Shown one piece after another: positions 24,100 to 35,639 of a stretch of DNA of 64,000 nucleotides. Within the stretch, counting starts at the first letter, position 1. Every line of letters starts with the position of its first letter. The DNA comes from Haemaphysalis longicornis (lineage: Eukaryota; Arthropoda; Arachnida; Ixodida; Ixodidae): positions 60,629,355 through 60,693,354 of the forward strand of contig CM023457.1 in the NCBI GenBank assembly GCA_013339765.2, written 5' to 3'. Made by a program: the position numbers and the translations under genes. Under the pieces are notes generated by a model. The model was given only the letters and a program-made list of their open reading frames with translations, did not search any database and was not told where the DNA came from.

Positions 24100-24345
24100 G
24101 AAAGCTCCCAAAGCGTCGACTTTGATTATGTCTATATAACAGGCAAACCTCACGTTATTGTGACGTCAGCTGCATGAGATAATCACGCGAGCAAAGAGCT
24201 CCCAAAGCGTTGACTTTGAAGACATCTATATAATAGCGAAGCCTGACGTTATTGCGACGTCAGTCCCAGGAGATAATCACGCACATGTTCAAGGCACTCA
24301 ATTTCGCGTCTATTCCAGGAGGTAATCACGGAGGTGTTCAAGGCA
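24100..24345. repeat. 94-bp tandem duplication plus partial third copy
   Basis: AGCTCCCAAAGCG recurs at 24103 and 24197, and each unit continues with GACTTTGA, TCTATATAA, ACGTTATTG.GACGTCAG and GATAATCACGC. A partial third copy follows (CCAGGAGGTAATCACGG and a duplicated GTTCAAGGCACT). The first unit contains TGACGTCA, the palindromic core of CRE-type sites. Whether this is regulatory is unknown. Confidence 0.75.
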
Positions 24346-24985
24346 CTTAGTTCTGCGAGATTGCAAAGATTCCACGCTGTGAAGTAGCCCATTTCAGAGT
24401 CCGGAAATTACTCTCTGGGACGGAGCCATTTTGCACTGGTATTCCCGAGTTACCTCTGAAGCCGACTTAAGCACGGGCGCTTGCGTGTCTGGAGGTGTTA
24501 ACGGCGTGGATACGATTAATTTAGACATAGTCGTTCCCGCTCGCGCAGCACGGACGGGAACATTTATTGTCAGCGTTTCAGGGTGTCCCTTTGCAAGGCC
24601 GCCAACTTCGCCTCGTAGTTGCTGCATATTTAAAATCACGCAGTTTCGTGGAACCAGTGGAGCACGAATTAAAAGCCCTTCTAAATACAGAGCTTCATTC
24701 TCATTAAAAATAGTTGACGATGCATTCCTTTTAATGGCGACGGCCGTAAACACAAGGACTTACTGTTTTCGCCAGCATGGCGGCCGCGTGTGTTCCTGCC
24801 TAACACCGTTCTCGCTTTATAGTGCGCCCGCATTCTGCCATGCGTATTCGAGCGTGCTTGCACGTGCGTGCCGTTTAACGTGGTGACCCTTAAAAGGCGT
24901 GGCCGGTTGCGACTGTAGCCGCTTGCTTGCCAGTGGGCGTAGGAACTCTTGCGCGGGTGCACGACGAACAACACGAAAAATAAAA
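24346..24985. other. Sequence open on both strands, no gene assigned
   Basis: Frames of 151 codons (plus, 24431-24886) and 119 codons (minus, 24394-24753) overlap. Neither has a recognisable domain. The overlap is typical of GC-richer DNA rather than coding potential. It lies directly before the satellite. Confidence 0.35.
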
Positions 24986-25675
24986 TAAAAATCGCGTCGT
25001 CTGCAGCCCCTACCTCATTAATGTAAATGATATTCGCAGCAGTTACAACTGCAGATGATTGTCGTCTGCAGCTCCTGCACCATAACTGTAGGGGATAATG
25101 GCAGCAGTTACAAATGCAGTTGATAATTGTCTGCACCCCTGCAACATAACTGCAGATGATAATGGCTGCAGTTACAAATGCAGATGACAGTCTTCTGCAG
25201 CCCTTTCACATAACTGCAGAAAGTAATCGTAGCAGTTACCAATGCAGATGATAGTTGTCTGCCGCCCCTGCCTTATAACAGCAGATTATAATCCTAGCAG
25301 TTACAACTGCAGATGATAGTCGTCTGCACCCCTGCAACATAACTGCAGATGATAATGGCTGCAGTTACAAATGCAGATGATAGTCGTCTACAGCCCCTGC
25401 AACAAAACTGCATATGGTACTCGCCGCAGTTACAAATGTAGACTACAGTCTTCTGCAGGCCCTGTCACATAACTGCAGTAGTAATCGCAGCAGTTACAAA
25501 TGCAGATGATAGACGTCTGCCGCCCCTGCCTCATAACAGCAGATGATAATCCTAGCAGTTACAACTGCAGATGATTGTCGTGTGCAGCCCCTGCAGCACA
25601 ACTGCATGGGATAATAGCCGGAGTTACAAATGCAGACAAGTCTTCTGCAGCCCGTGACACATAACTGCCTGTCCT
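24986..25675. repeat. 64/65-bp satellite array with higher-order repeat
   Basis: About eleven units. The motif AGTTACAA(A/C)TGCAG starts at 25041, 25106, 25170, 25234, 25299, 25363, 25428, 25492, 25557 and 25622 (25234 reads AGTTACC and the last is partly degraded), giving spacings of 64 or 65. Almost every unit contains CTGCAG. Unit subtypes recur: those with CTTCTGCAG..TCACATAACTGCAG (25193 and 25450) and those with CCGCCCCTGCC..ATAACAGCAGAT (25262 and 25520) each return after 258 bp, which is four units. Confidence 0.9.
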
Positions 25676-25974
25676 ATCTCCTGTCTCTCATCACGCTGTT
25701 CCCCTCCCGTATCTGTTTGCTCAATGCAATTCAATTTTCCCGCGTTCGCTCCGCTTGTGCGCCATCTGTTTGGACTTTTTGTTACTGTTTCGCTTGGCCT
25801 TCGGGCCACGAGCCGCAAGCTGTAGTGCCATTGCTTCTGTATTTTGAGGTTACAATATTGTTTTCAACGGCGTTTTCTTATTTGCTACCGCAAAAACCAA
25901 GCCCGCATTTATTCCTAATTAAAATAACACTGCCGGCATTATGTCTTTATGTGTAGCCTCACATATGTCTTGTG
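25676..25974. other. Unassigned sequence
   Basis: A 108-codon plus frame (25630-25956) starts inside the satellite and continues into hydrophobic, T-rich sequence. No recognisable protein. Confidence 0.4.
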
Positions 25975-26140
25975 TTTTTATTTCTTTCTGAACAATGCTG
26001 ATAAATTTGAAGCGGGCTACCAGAATATGTAGTTCCCAAATGTTTTGCGTACATAAGCGTCTCGTTCAAGTATCTTTTTTTAACTTTTGGGCTGGCGGCT
26101 AAGGCGACAGACAGACAGGCAGACAGACAGACAGACAGAT
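25975..26140 (-). repeat. (GACA)n-associated dispersed repeat, copy 2
   Basis: Inverse-orientation counterpart of 6054-6290. The GACA tract at 26106-26138 is shorter than the GTCT tract there. The flank shares TCTCGTTCAAGTAT, TTTTAACTT and a CTGAACAATG block. It supports a dispersed repeat that carries the microsatellite. Confidence 0.6.
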
Positions 26141-27299
26141 CAAAATTTACGCTTTTAAGTAGACTAAGAAATACTATCATCTTTAAAGGGGACCTAATAG
26201 GTCGCGATTCCAAGAGCACTATCGCTTTTCTTTCCTTGTTTACATGTGAATTCTCATCGCTATTCAAGAAATCATACGACCTTACTCCGTGCATACGACG
26301 TAGCTTTAAGTGCGTGACGTAGCCTCTATGATGCTGCTGGTGCTAAAGACTACGGTTCCGCTCTTGGCGGGTTCCCGAAAATGCTGCAGCAATCGGTGTT
26401 TCCGGCTCTGGGTGAAGCCGCCGGGGGTTTTGGCGGATTGGGCGACCGTCAGTGCAAGCGTTATCTGTCACGGCGTATCTTTGTAGGGACGAATGTCGAC
26501 CGCCACCATCCGTCACATGAGCTTAGCTGTGTTTGTTGATATCGCGCACAGTTTAAAAGATATCAATAACGCTGAAAAGCTCGGAGCGTCTTGTACAGGC
26601 GGAAAATCTACGTTTCCGCCTGTCTTCCTGCGTGGTGGGCGAGGAGCGTGCACGAATCGGCACACAACACAGCAGCTAGAAGTTGCCGCCGCACGCCAGA
26701 GCAGGATTATTGTTAAAAATCAGTTTAAAATGTGCGAAAGGGCTACCAAAATCAGTAGCTCAGCTTTGCGGGGAAATTTTGCTCTGGGAACCGTCGTCGG
26801 TGCGGCTTCATAAAGCCGTGACCGGATGACTGCGGCGATGCTAAGCCTTTTCTGCGTGACCCGGCATCGTCATCGGAGGGACCTGGTCGCCGCGACAGCG
26901 CTGCATGAAATTAATGCAAGCGGGCCGGTGTAGTAGTCGGTTGAAATCTTAAATCACTGCCGTGGGCGAGCATGTTGTATTTTGGGGCCTCTTTAACTGG
27001 CTTTCAAAAGTTCGTTTCCCCTATTATAGAACAGACGTGCGGATGCTAGCACGGCCTACGCAAAAAACAGTGCTGCGCAGAGGCGGAGCCTGCGCCTGGA
27101 CTTCTAAAAAAATCGTGACGTACAGCCTAGCGAAGGCAACGGCTGCTAGTATCTCGGAGCGCAAGAGCCCTTACAAGTACCTCTGGGTTTTCTTGCTCCG
27201 AGCTTATACGCTCGTCGCATCCAAAACACTTTTATGCGCGCAGTAAGAACAAAAGCTTAAGACCTTATTGCCTCCGCAATCCTATTTACCATCCTGTAA
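26141..27299. other. Unassigned sequence
   Basis: GC-richer than its neighbours (26330-27240) with frames of 94-106 codons but no recognisable domain. Confidence 0.35.
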
Positions 27300-27850
27300 G
27301 AGGAACTACGAAGACAAAACAAAGCCCGGTTGAGTTAGAATGAACAGGCTTTTAGTAACCCATTCAACTCAATTTTAGCCACGAACGAAGTTTGTTACTG
27401 CTCCCGCCCCCCCCCACCCCCCCCCCTCCCCCAAAAAAAAATAAATGGCGGGAATATTGAAATACTTTCGCATTCAGCGCTACACTGACGCAGTTTCGGC
27501 AGCAGTGACACAATAGAGGCCAGCACTAACAACATGGTTATCCGGGGGCATTTTACTGCAGGTTAGCAGAAAAATCATACCATGAAACGGAACTAGAGGT
27601 CCTGTACTACAGTCGCCCAGTCATGTTTGTTGGCAGTTTAAAGTCGGCAGCCCCAGTCGCACAAACAAGATTCCGTGACGTCACGGAGAACTCGGCATAA
27701 AGTGGCTGGTGGATCGCCACTGCTTCCTCTGTTCCTTAGAATGTCGATTTTTTGTTGGAAAGTTTGGGGTAAACGGTATCATTGTCATAGGGACAAAGCA
27801 GCAGCTTATTGAAATAAAGCTGTATTTTTTTTGTGCTCGGCTACTCTTAA
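27300..27850 (+). mobile_element. MITE family F2, degraded copy
   Basis: Matches the copies at 33607-34293 and 39955-40325 in order: GAAGACAAAAC near the left end, ATTGAAATACTTTCGCATTCAGCGCTAC, AGGCCAGCAC, CAGTCGCCCAGTCATGTTT, GCACAAACAAGATTCCGTGACGTCA, AAAGTGGCTGG and GGTATCATTGTCATAGGGACAA. Both terminal repeats are eroded, and a C-rich run (27407-27433) interrupts the left part. No coding capacity. Confidence 0.7.
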
Positions 27851-28697
27851 TAAAATGAATTGAAAAACTAGGAGTGGCTGAGCTCGGCTATGCCAGGATA
27901 TACGTAGCGCGAGCTAAGGTTGAGCTGTTTATTCTCAGGTTTCCTGGTTCTGTAGGATTATCTGATTACCATGCTTACTGCTGATAAAACGATTTCCAAT
28001 CTAATCCAATCCAATCCAATCCAATTTAATCCAATCCAATTCAATCCAGTCCAGTCGCGGCAGCGGCGGCTCAGGCGCGCTACCTGTGCGCCGTTTCGCT
28101 CTCTTTCTCCATGGCTATACCACACTGGCAAACGCCCCGCTATATTGCTGCGACGCACGAGCCATCGGTTCCACACCCGTTCACGCTTCGCATGATCATC
28201 AAGTCGACCGGGCCACCACGTGCCGCGCTTGCGCAGCACGGCTCTCCAGGAGCCACGCGAAACTGCTAAACCTCGGCCAGTGTAGCTCACGCTTTCTGTC
28301 TATGTTTATGTCGGTGTGTGTAGTGCCACATGCAGCGTGTGGTTATTGTTGTGTTGTACGCGTGTGTTGAAGACTGGAAATAACGAAAAAAAAAATCTAC
28401 ACTACAACGACAGATGCGGTGGCAGGTGCTAGCCCAGTCTTAACTATTAGAATGTCGTCAGACAGCACTCTAGCCATGCCTGCAGCGATCAGCTAGAGTG
28501 CCGTCGGATGCCACTCTAGACACTGCGTTTCCAGAAACCCAAAGCAACCCAACGTCTTGATTTCGCCGAAGAAAAAAAAACCGCACTAGCTTTGAGCGTT
28601 TGCCCCTTTATATAAGGCCTGAAATTTGAATTCTTTCTCTCAGATGCTTTTTATGGGATCATTCAGGATATTTTTTGAGTAGTCCTCAAATCATGTT
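27851..28697. other. Unassigned, with (AATCC)n and a small palindrome
   Basis: An irregular (AATCC)n tract lies at 27995-28053. CTAGAGTG at 28493-28500 and CACTCTAG at 28512-28519 form a small hairpin, and a diverged copy of that unit is just upstream. No gene recognised. The frames over 28086-28370 lack motifs. Confidence 0.4.
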
Positions 28698-29555
28698 TTG
28701 TGGCTTTTGGTCATAGTGGGTGCGACGTCAGATTGCATCTCGAGTCACACGCGGAATGATTGCTGCGCGAAAACAACTCTGCGATACCTCGAGAGACTTG
28801 AGAGGTTCTCCTTCATGTCACGGCTGTCGTCGATTCGCTTTGCGCCCATACCTTGCCGCAGCGTTTTCATCGCACTGTGCCGGAATTTCTCGCTAGCGCT
28901 ATTCCGCGCGGCCTTCAAGCTTCCTGAAACGGCTCAAAATTATTATAAAGAACTTCAAACGCAACTTTTGCTACCTTTATTTCTTTTTTTTTGTCGTTAT
29001 GATGGTCTGTTCCTCCTCTGCAACGCTCTTTTATGTATTCCGGAAGCGCGACGGAAAATGGAGATGATCTTCGAGGATCAAAAAAAGACAAATCCTCCCC
29101 GTATTCGCGATTCTTCGCGCATCGCTACTTCTTCGAGCCTAATATCAAGCCGTTTCTTCTACGCCATGCAAGTCGCAGCATCGCAGGACGGAAAGTTATT
29201 GCATCTTTTGCGACCGAAACTCCATCTCTGAGTTGGATTCGGACGGCATCTTTGCCCTATCCCCTCCGAGGCGCGCAGAAATTGCGTTCTGCGGCAAACC
29301 GCACGGAATATTTTCTAATTCAAGATGCGATCTCGGAGACTGGCGCAGTGTTCCGGTTATCAGCCAATATTGTGGAGGTGCCTCGATAAAAGCCTTGACA
29401 GAAAAATGTGGCTAGGTTGGTGTAAGGAACGCGGAAGCAACCTTAGGAGGTAATCAAATATCCGCACAAACGTAATTTCCACAGTCGTGCAGGCATGTCA
29501 TTGTAATCCGAACGCGCATTTCAGATTTTGCCTTGTCTAACACGGCAGTCCTCAA
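28698..29555. other. Unassigned, holds a 177-codon frame
   Basis: The plus frame 28698-29231 is one of the longest in the window and overlaps a 118-codon plus frame at 29033-29389. I recognise no domain in either. A hydrophobic run (LLLPLFLFF) comes from a T-rich stretch. Chance or a decayed element are both possible. I do not call a gene. Confidence 0.3.
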
Positions 29556-30002
29556 AAGGGCCCTGCAAACAGTTTTTCAACTTTTTTTGGAAATTTTAAA
29601 TGCTCGCTGAACGTAGTCAATCAATGCATCCAGTACTTAGATTAGGGGTCCCAAAGTAAGTTACCCAAAAATTACTGCTGTTTGCACATCAGATAACTTA
29701 GAAACTTGCTCAAAAGATTTTTATCTCTTCCCCGGTGTCCCCCCGATCTTCGACTGCTGGAATGACGTCATTACAGTGGTGTAGCGGCTAATGGCCGGCT
29801 TTTTTTAGTTACAGCAATGAACGTATTCGATAGCCACTTTAAAAAGAAAGCCCAAAAGCGAAGCAGAAATGGAAGGCGTATCTGCTGCGACGAGGAAATC
29901 CCGCAAAGGCGCTTTGTGCTGGCGATATCTATAGCTTTCGAAGTGCTTCCAGACACGAAGGAAAGAGTGAAAGAGCTTATAGGAAGTGTTGCAAGGTTCC
30001 TT
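29556..30002. mobile_element. MITE family F1, third copy
   Basis: Left end AAAAGGGCCCTGCAAACAG and right end AGTGTTGCAAGGTTCCTTT are the diverged F1 terminal repeats. The length (about 447 bp) and interior landmarks agree with 21038-21492. Diverged, non-coding. The 61-77 codon frames in it are incidental. Confidence 0.8.
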
Positions 30003-30619
30003 TAATCTAGATGTGGTACCTGTACCGTTCGCAATCAAATTATTGCAATTCCCACGTAAGCGGGTAGGCTGCAGACTGGAATAAATTGGATGATATGGCT
30101 GAAAACTCTACTGCCTCAAAGAGGGACGTGGTTCGCGGGTGATTGTTGCTAGCCTTGGAAGGCCAGTGCGGTAGCTGTTCGGTGGCGGATCAATGGCGCC
30201 GGACGCGGAACTTGCGCCACAGAGGCCAAGGTGGTCTCCGCTGTCCATGTGAATGTGTACATGCCCAGACGTTGCATCTCATCACGGTCTTTGTGCAATG
30301 TGCTACTTCCAAGCCCAGGCCACGGAACGCTTTGCTGCTTCGTGGTATTAGAACCCTTTTGTGATATCAGCGCTGCCGGCGCGGATGCTAACTTTTAACC
30401 GCAGAGCTGTCCAAGCTTGAGCTTCGTCCGTTGGCGCTAGCAAAAAAAAAAATATATACCGAGATAAAATACCCTTCTGGTGCAAGGCGCCCGGCGAGAC
30501 CTTCGAGCAGTGGCTTTAGCAAAAAAATACCCTGCGGAAATGGGCGTGCGACTCGTGAGGAGCATCCGGCGTCGTCCAAGCTTGCGCGTGTTCTTGCGCC
30601 ACTTTAAGAGCTACCGCCT
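30003..30619. other. Unassigned sequence
   Basis: Contains two similar stretches, near 30405-30470 and 30510-30590, each with GTCCAAGCTTG and TAGCAAAAAAA, suggesting a diverged local duplication. No gene recognised. Confidence 0.35.
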
Positions 30620-30639
30620 TCGTCTTTGTCGTCCTATAG

Positions 30640-30988
30640 CGCGGCGGACTTGAGTTGCCCAGGTGACTTTCTCAGTCGGTTTTCTGGGGCGGGGTCCTGG
30701 AGAAGCGGATGTCCTGGGTGGGCCAGAGGGAGGCGACGTAACTTATTTCACGCAACATGGGCCTGCCCTATCATCTGGCCTTCAAGAAACAACCCCACAA
30801 ATACGGTCGCGCTATGGGAGGCAGCTCTGGCCAGCTCCGACTTCGGGATTCAGAAGGACTTAATTCTTCGAGCCCGGAGAGGAGCAGAAGAGTCTGGGGC
30901 CCTGGAAGGAGGGCACCACCCCTAAAGACAATCGCGCCACCTGCTTTTTTCCTAATAATAAACGTTTCATCTCTCTCTCTCTCTCTTA
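30640..30988 (+). pseudogene. LINE (family C) 3' end with CT-rich tail
   Basis: The frame ending at 30925 reads HATWACP, then WEAALASSDFGIQKDLILRA and ESGALEGGHHP followed by TAA. This is the run-out after the zinc knuckle in a class of tick LINEs, by memory of such sequences: an ACP block followed by WE.AL.SSD and a RAR..A helix. A short 3' untranslated part has AATAATAAACGTTTC and ends in (TC)n at 30970-30987. Only the last ~90 codons are recognisable, and the part left of 30720 is uncertain. Dead, 5' truncated. Confidence 0.65.
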
Positions 30989-33138
30989 ACGGGCTTGGCT
31001 GGTAGGCGGCGACGACGTCTTGGCGGCCGTTAATGCCGTGGGTGACAGTCTTTGGTTGCTGCTTGCCGTACGAGGAACGTGTATAGACTTTCTCTTTCTG
31101 CTTTCTCTCTCGTGGGATCCGCGGACAGGGTAGGGAGAAGCTATTTCGACCCCCAGCTCGGCTGTTTCTTCAGCTTTGCACCACTAGTGCAAGATGCGCA
31201 ATTTTGTTTTTTCGCTGTATGGGCCTTTTAATTGAGGCAGTTATTCTCACGACAGCCGTGGGAATAGGCCAAGCGTTTACTCAATGCTTTCAGATAAATA
31301 CAGCCGCTCAATCGACGATCGCTGACGGGAACGGGGGGTTTCTCCTTCCAAATTTAAGTTACAAACCAATCAAGTTTTCTGCAGGCATATCAATGTTCAG
31401 ACGATCGCTCACGTCAACGTGCCTGCGCGTATGACCACGAAATTCAAAATATTTTATTAAGACTATTCTGTGAGCGTTTTCTGCACTCCATCACCTTTCA
31501 GGAAGAACAAACTACCGACGGGGGCCAAGTGCTTCGCTCTACTGCTGTTACTATAGCCATGATGGCAACTATGGCACTATAGCCATCTATAGCCAACTAT
31601 TGGCCAATATAGCCAACTATGGCAATGGCTTATCCGAAAGCGTCAGGTCGCAAGTTGTGCCAGGATGGGACGAGGTGTTTGTGTTGGCAAAAAAAGACCG
31701 CTTCATATCATAAAGGTCCGTATCCTCTCGTAAGCTTCCCGCGACTTTTGAAAATATTCCGTGTGAAGTACGAAAACAGCGCAATTCGCGTTGACAGTGA
31801 AGGTCAACAGAGAGCTCGGCGAAGAACCTTTTATCCCCGCGAAGTTAAAAACCGAGCTTCTATTATCTGCGTTTCGCGGCCTCTTTCCGATGCACGCGCA
31901 GGCTAAAGCCTGTGGCGCGGTGCAAGTCTCGCAGTTTGTGCGAGGAAAGACAAAGAAAAGAGGTGCGATAGACAGAATTAGATTTTTCCCGGTGCAGCTG
32001 AAAAGCTTGAAAAGAGGCTTAGTGTTCTTCGAGAGAAGATCCCAACCCCGCAAGCCAGTTTACGAGTGTTGTGAAATGGCGTTGGCTGGTCGCAAACTGT
32101 GCAGAATGAATGGGGCGAGGGTAAGCCGCAACGGGATCCCGACAGCCTTAAAACACCAATGTTTGTTGATACGAATGCGAAGTGCCCTGTCAACAAAGAA
32201 TCCGTAGGCGCTAAGTACCAAAAAGAAACTGTTAGGGACCAACGTAGCGATGAGAACCCTGCGACAACACGCACAAAGTGGGAAGTTAAAAATAACCATG
32301 ACTTTGTGGCTATCTCAGTAAATTTCGGGAAAAAAATAGTAGAAAAGTATAAATATTGTGTACATTGGGAGTGTGCGGTCCCGGTATATATGCGTGTGCG
32401 CGATATCATAATCGTCACATGCAGTTTGGAAGCCAAGGTGTAAATCTCCCTGTTACTTCTTCCCGCCTAAACCCATCGCCACCATCATCTGGGAATAACC
32501 CCCGTAATCCCCGTGGATTCGTTTCTTAGGAGCTCTGCGCTCGGCAGCCTTAATTAAGTGGTCTCCCGGCATCTCGAAACTCCGTCTCTCAATATACACA
32601 GCACTCAGTTATTGCTAATGGAGCACATATTGGTGTGCCGAAAAAGCTCGAAGTCTAATCTCACAGGTGGTTTATTCTGCGCACATAAGTACGATTCCAA
32701 TTTCGAGTTGTTTTAATTACGCGATGTGTCCTAAGGAGTGTGAGGAGTAGAACGGGGATTCTGTCTGCTTCGTTTAATTTTGAAGCACGCAAGAACTAGG
32801 CCGAAAGTGAGCTTGTTCGACGCGCAATCCAATTTTAAGCTTAGGCGCACGCAAAACTTTGCAGTTCAGAGGGAAATATTTTCGGAGGGACGATGGTAAA
32901 AAATAAATCAGCGAAACTAAAATGAAGAACTTAGGCAAAATGTCGGGCTGAGCGAATTATTGAAAAAATTATTCGGGCGGAGTAGCAGGAACCTGCAAAC
33001 TGTGCGGTGCTTTATTAGATATTCGTCGCTCGTATAGACCCATGCTTAGACGCGTGGGACGGAGAAGCATTGTCCGACGAAGCGGAAAATTGCATGGGTC
33101 ACAGCTGAGGAAACAACTAACGACGGTAGCAAAGAGCA
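30989..33138. other. Unassigned, with a small TATAGCCA repeat
   Basis: 31552-31628 is a cluster of TATAGCCA(A/T)CTAT-like units (short tandem repeat). Frames of 138 (31791-32207 plus) and 152 codons (31978-32436 minus) overlap on opposite strands and lack motifs. No gene called. Confidence 0.35.
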
Positions 33139-33217
33139 GGTAGCCATTGAAGAACGTAAACGTGCCCGATAACCGTAAAAGAATGATCTTAAATAACGTA
33201 TACCAAACATTTGCGCT
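33139..33217 (+). repeat. Dispersed 80-bp motif, copy 1
   Basis: GTAGCCATTGAAGAACGTAA, GTGCCCGATAA.CGTA.AAGAATGATC and AACGTATACCAAACA recur in inverse orientation at 34871-34953. In reading frame both give a (K)NxxVPDNRxRMIxxNVYQT peptide, so it may be an old coding fragment or a transcribed repeat. The family is not recognised. Confidence 0.65.
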
Positions 33218-33606
33218 AGGGCAAAGCTCCGCGAAAAAGAAGGGTTTCGTTTTGGTAGATGAATGGTTTTGCATTTTTATTTCGGTCCTTGCTTTTCGAT
33301 TTTGGTCGTTTTCCTTCTCACTGAGGTCGAGATTCGCGTGCACCCCAGTTTATGTAGGGAAGGGTGTTCGGTATTTCTTTTATTTACTCATTTTGTTCGG
33401 TTTAAATTCTGGCTCTGTGCCTACCGCCTGCTGATTTTGCTGGTACACGAAGTTCGAATCAAATGTATTGCACGCCCCTTGAATAAAGTCGTCCGGCTTA
33501 AAATGGAAATACCATACTGATGGAGAAATGTCCAGTTCGCATAGGCTACCCTGATTAATATCTCCAGGCACTGAATGTCAGAACGAACGACTAAGTTGTA
33601 CATTTC
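33218..33606. other. Unassigned sequence
   Basis: Frames of 85-95 codons with hydrophobic, T-rich composition. No gene recognised. Confidence 0.35.
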
Positions 33607-34293
33607 TAAAAAAACCTCGAAGACCAAATACAACTTTGCTCAGTTTGAAACAACTAGCCTTGGAAACCTCACTCAGCTGCGTTCAAGCCAAGAAGGAACG
33701 GTTTTTTAACTAAGGAAAACGCTATCAATATCGAAAACGTTTCAAATTTCGCGCTACTGGATGTAATCTGGGGAGGAGTGGCGCAATATGGGGAAAGTGC
33801 TAAAAGTATACCGTAGCTATTAGGGTATTAGCTGCACGTTAGAATTCAAGAGACACAATCAAACGGAACCAGAGGCGCCACTACAATCGCCCAGTCGTGT
33901 ATCTTGGAGCCGCTTGAAAAAGGCGACTGCTGTGTGAATCATGTACATTTAGTCCCGTAACCTGAGTCGGTGTTTGTGTATTTAGGAATTGCATGGTTCC
34001 ACTGCTGGCAGCTTTGCCAAAGGCCCAGATACTTTTGACAGCAATGTAAAAATGCGGGAAATGAAATCATTGAACTCGAAAAGTGAATTGCGCAAACAAG
34101 ATTCTGTGATGTCATACAGAAATCACCCGAAAGTGGTTGGGGAGTCGTCATTGATACATATGTTTTCTTTAATATCTTCATTAGTTCTTCTGAGTTCGCG
34201 ATAAAACTGCATGGTATCATTGTTATAGGGACAACACTGCCTTTTTAATAGACCAAACTTCTAACAAACTTTTATTTTGTCTCCATGGCTCCT
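33607..34293 (+). mobile_element. MITE family F2, long copy with TTAA at right end
   Basis: The right end TTTTGTCTCCATGGCTCCT (34275-34293) is followed by TTAA (34294-34297). The left end CCTCGAAGACCAAATACAAC is a degraded inverse of it. Interior landmarks as in the copies at 27300 and 39955. About 690 bp, no coding capacity. F2 copies with intact ends are bounded by TTAA, the target used by piggyBac-type transposases, but their AGGAGCC terminus differs from the usual CCC start of piggyBac ends. Confidence 0.7.
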
Positions 34294-34586
34294 TTAACGC
34301 AAAAACCGGCGTCTGGCGTCCAACGTCGCCACACTTAGAAGGGAAACGGCTCCTAAACCTCGAATGGACTGCGTCACGTAAAACATATTCTCCGGGGTAC
34401 ATTAAGCAACGTTTGCGATAGCAATGATTAGCCCATCGAGTTAAAAAAAAAAAAAGAGCCGACCCGCGTCACACCAAAACGGCTTCTAAGCTTCCTATTG
34501 GCTGCGATGTATTCTGTAGCACGTCTGCGCGGGCGCCCTACGCAGGCCGCTCGGCTCGGCAGTTTGCAACGGTTAGTGTCAACCGA
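34294..34586. other. Unassigned sequence
   Basis: A poly-A run at 34441-34454 and GC-rich sequence after it. No gene recognised. Confidence 0.35.
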
Positions 34587-34745
34587 TAAAAGTACAGAGT
34601 ATTGGCACTCTTTTCTCCGGTTGTTCCGTGCCGCCGCCATTATCATTGGGCACTTCGCATCACGTGACATTTGTTTACACTGCGACGGTTCATGGGCGCC
34701 GCCATTTTGTTGTTTCTTCGTTTTAGTCGGTCAACTCTGGTAGGC
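34587..34745 (+). repeat. Dispersed promoter-like repeat, copy 1
   Basis: AGAGTATTGGCACTCTTTTCTC, a GTGCCGCC block, TTTACA and ATGGGCGCCGCCATTTTGTT occur in the same order at 50885-50995. The GCCGCCATTTTG core resembles a YY1-type site. It could be the 5' region of a transposable element or a duplicated regulatory segment. Confidence 0.5.
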
Positions 34746-34870
34746 TTAGCTTGTCCTCTCTGCTCTGAGGCTGCGCGCGAGTGACGCCGTTCCGAATGCG
34801 AATCAAAGATAACGTGCGTAACAGCATTTCAGTGGCAGGAGTGTGTCCAAAGATGCCATTTTGCTGCATC

Positions 34871-34953
34871 TTCGGTAGTGTTGTTTGGTATACGTTATCG
34901 TAGATCATTCTTGTACGATTATCGGGAACTTCTATGTTCTTCAATGGCTGCCC
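34871..34953 (-). repeat. Dispersed 80-bp motif, copy 2
   Basis: Inverse copy of 33139-33217. It sits inside a 199-codon minus-strand frame (35322-34723) that I reject as a gene because the frame also runs through a (CAT)n tract read as methionines and shows no domain. Confidence 0.65.
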
Positions 34954-35639
34954 GCTCTTCCACGAAGCGAACCACGGGCTGCCTACCCATGCCGCGCTAG
35001 GAGGTGAATGGCCTGACGAGAGCGAGAAAACGCCCCTGCGATGTGGCGTGGTGCGAGTGATGCCGCTGATTGGCTCCTGCTGTGGCGTGATATAGCACGA
35101 ACTTCTGTGCACGCGCCCCCTCAGTCTCCGAACTGCGATGTGCAACGATCTATCTATAAGCTCCAAGAGGTGCACAGTGAACACTTTATTCCTGGCCAAT
35201 CCCCCGAAGTGGGTAAATGCCGAAAACTTCAATGGTTTCATCATCATCATCATCATGGTCATTGTCATCGTCGTTATAACATGTGGGTAAAGTTGACTTT
35301 GCCGCAAGGCGTTTCGGCGCATGCCACCACCGATGGCGCGCTTCGGTTGAAAAGTTATTTCCGGCTCGATCTTATCTTGGCAGCTTGATAGTGTTTCTTA
35401 ACTCGATAAACACGACTCTTTCTCCAAAACCAGGGATATCTGTGGCAACCGCGTCAAAGCTCGAGCGACTCCCTGCGTGTGGAAACTCGGCGTGTATAGC
35501 GAAAGCCCGCTTTTAGCATCGTCGCCGTCAAACATAGACCGCTTTGTGGCGGGGTCACCACTATATCATACCACCCACTCGAGTGGTGTCGTGGAAATAC
35601 TAAAGAGTGTTTCGCGGTGCCGCAGCTTTAGTTGTTAGG
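34954..35639. other. Unassigned, with (CAT)n
   Basis: A (CAT)n tract is at 35239-35257. A palindromic CCACTCGAGTGG-like motif is near 35575-35586. No gene recognised. Confidence 0.4.

Noticed and set aside
24986..25675. CRISPR-like array
   Set aside because: Units are contiguous and similar throughout with no unique spacers. It is a satellite in a eukaryotic setting.
28698..29231. 177-codon plus-strand frame as a gene
   Set aside because: No recognisable family, and its hydrophobic stretch comes from a T-rich run. Kept only as an unassigned region.
34723..35322. 199-codon minus-strand frame as a gene
   Set aside because: It runs through a (CAT)n tract and a dispersed 80-bp repeat, has no domain, and its composition changes abruptly.
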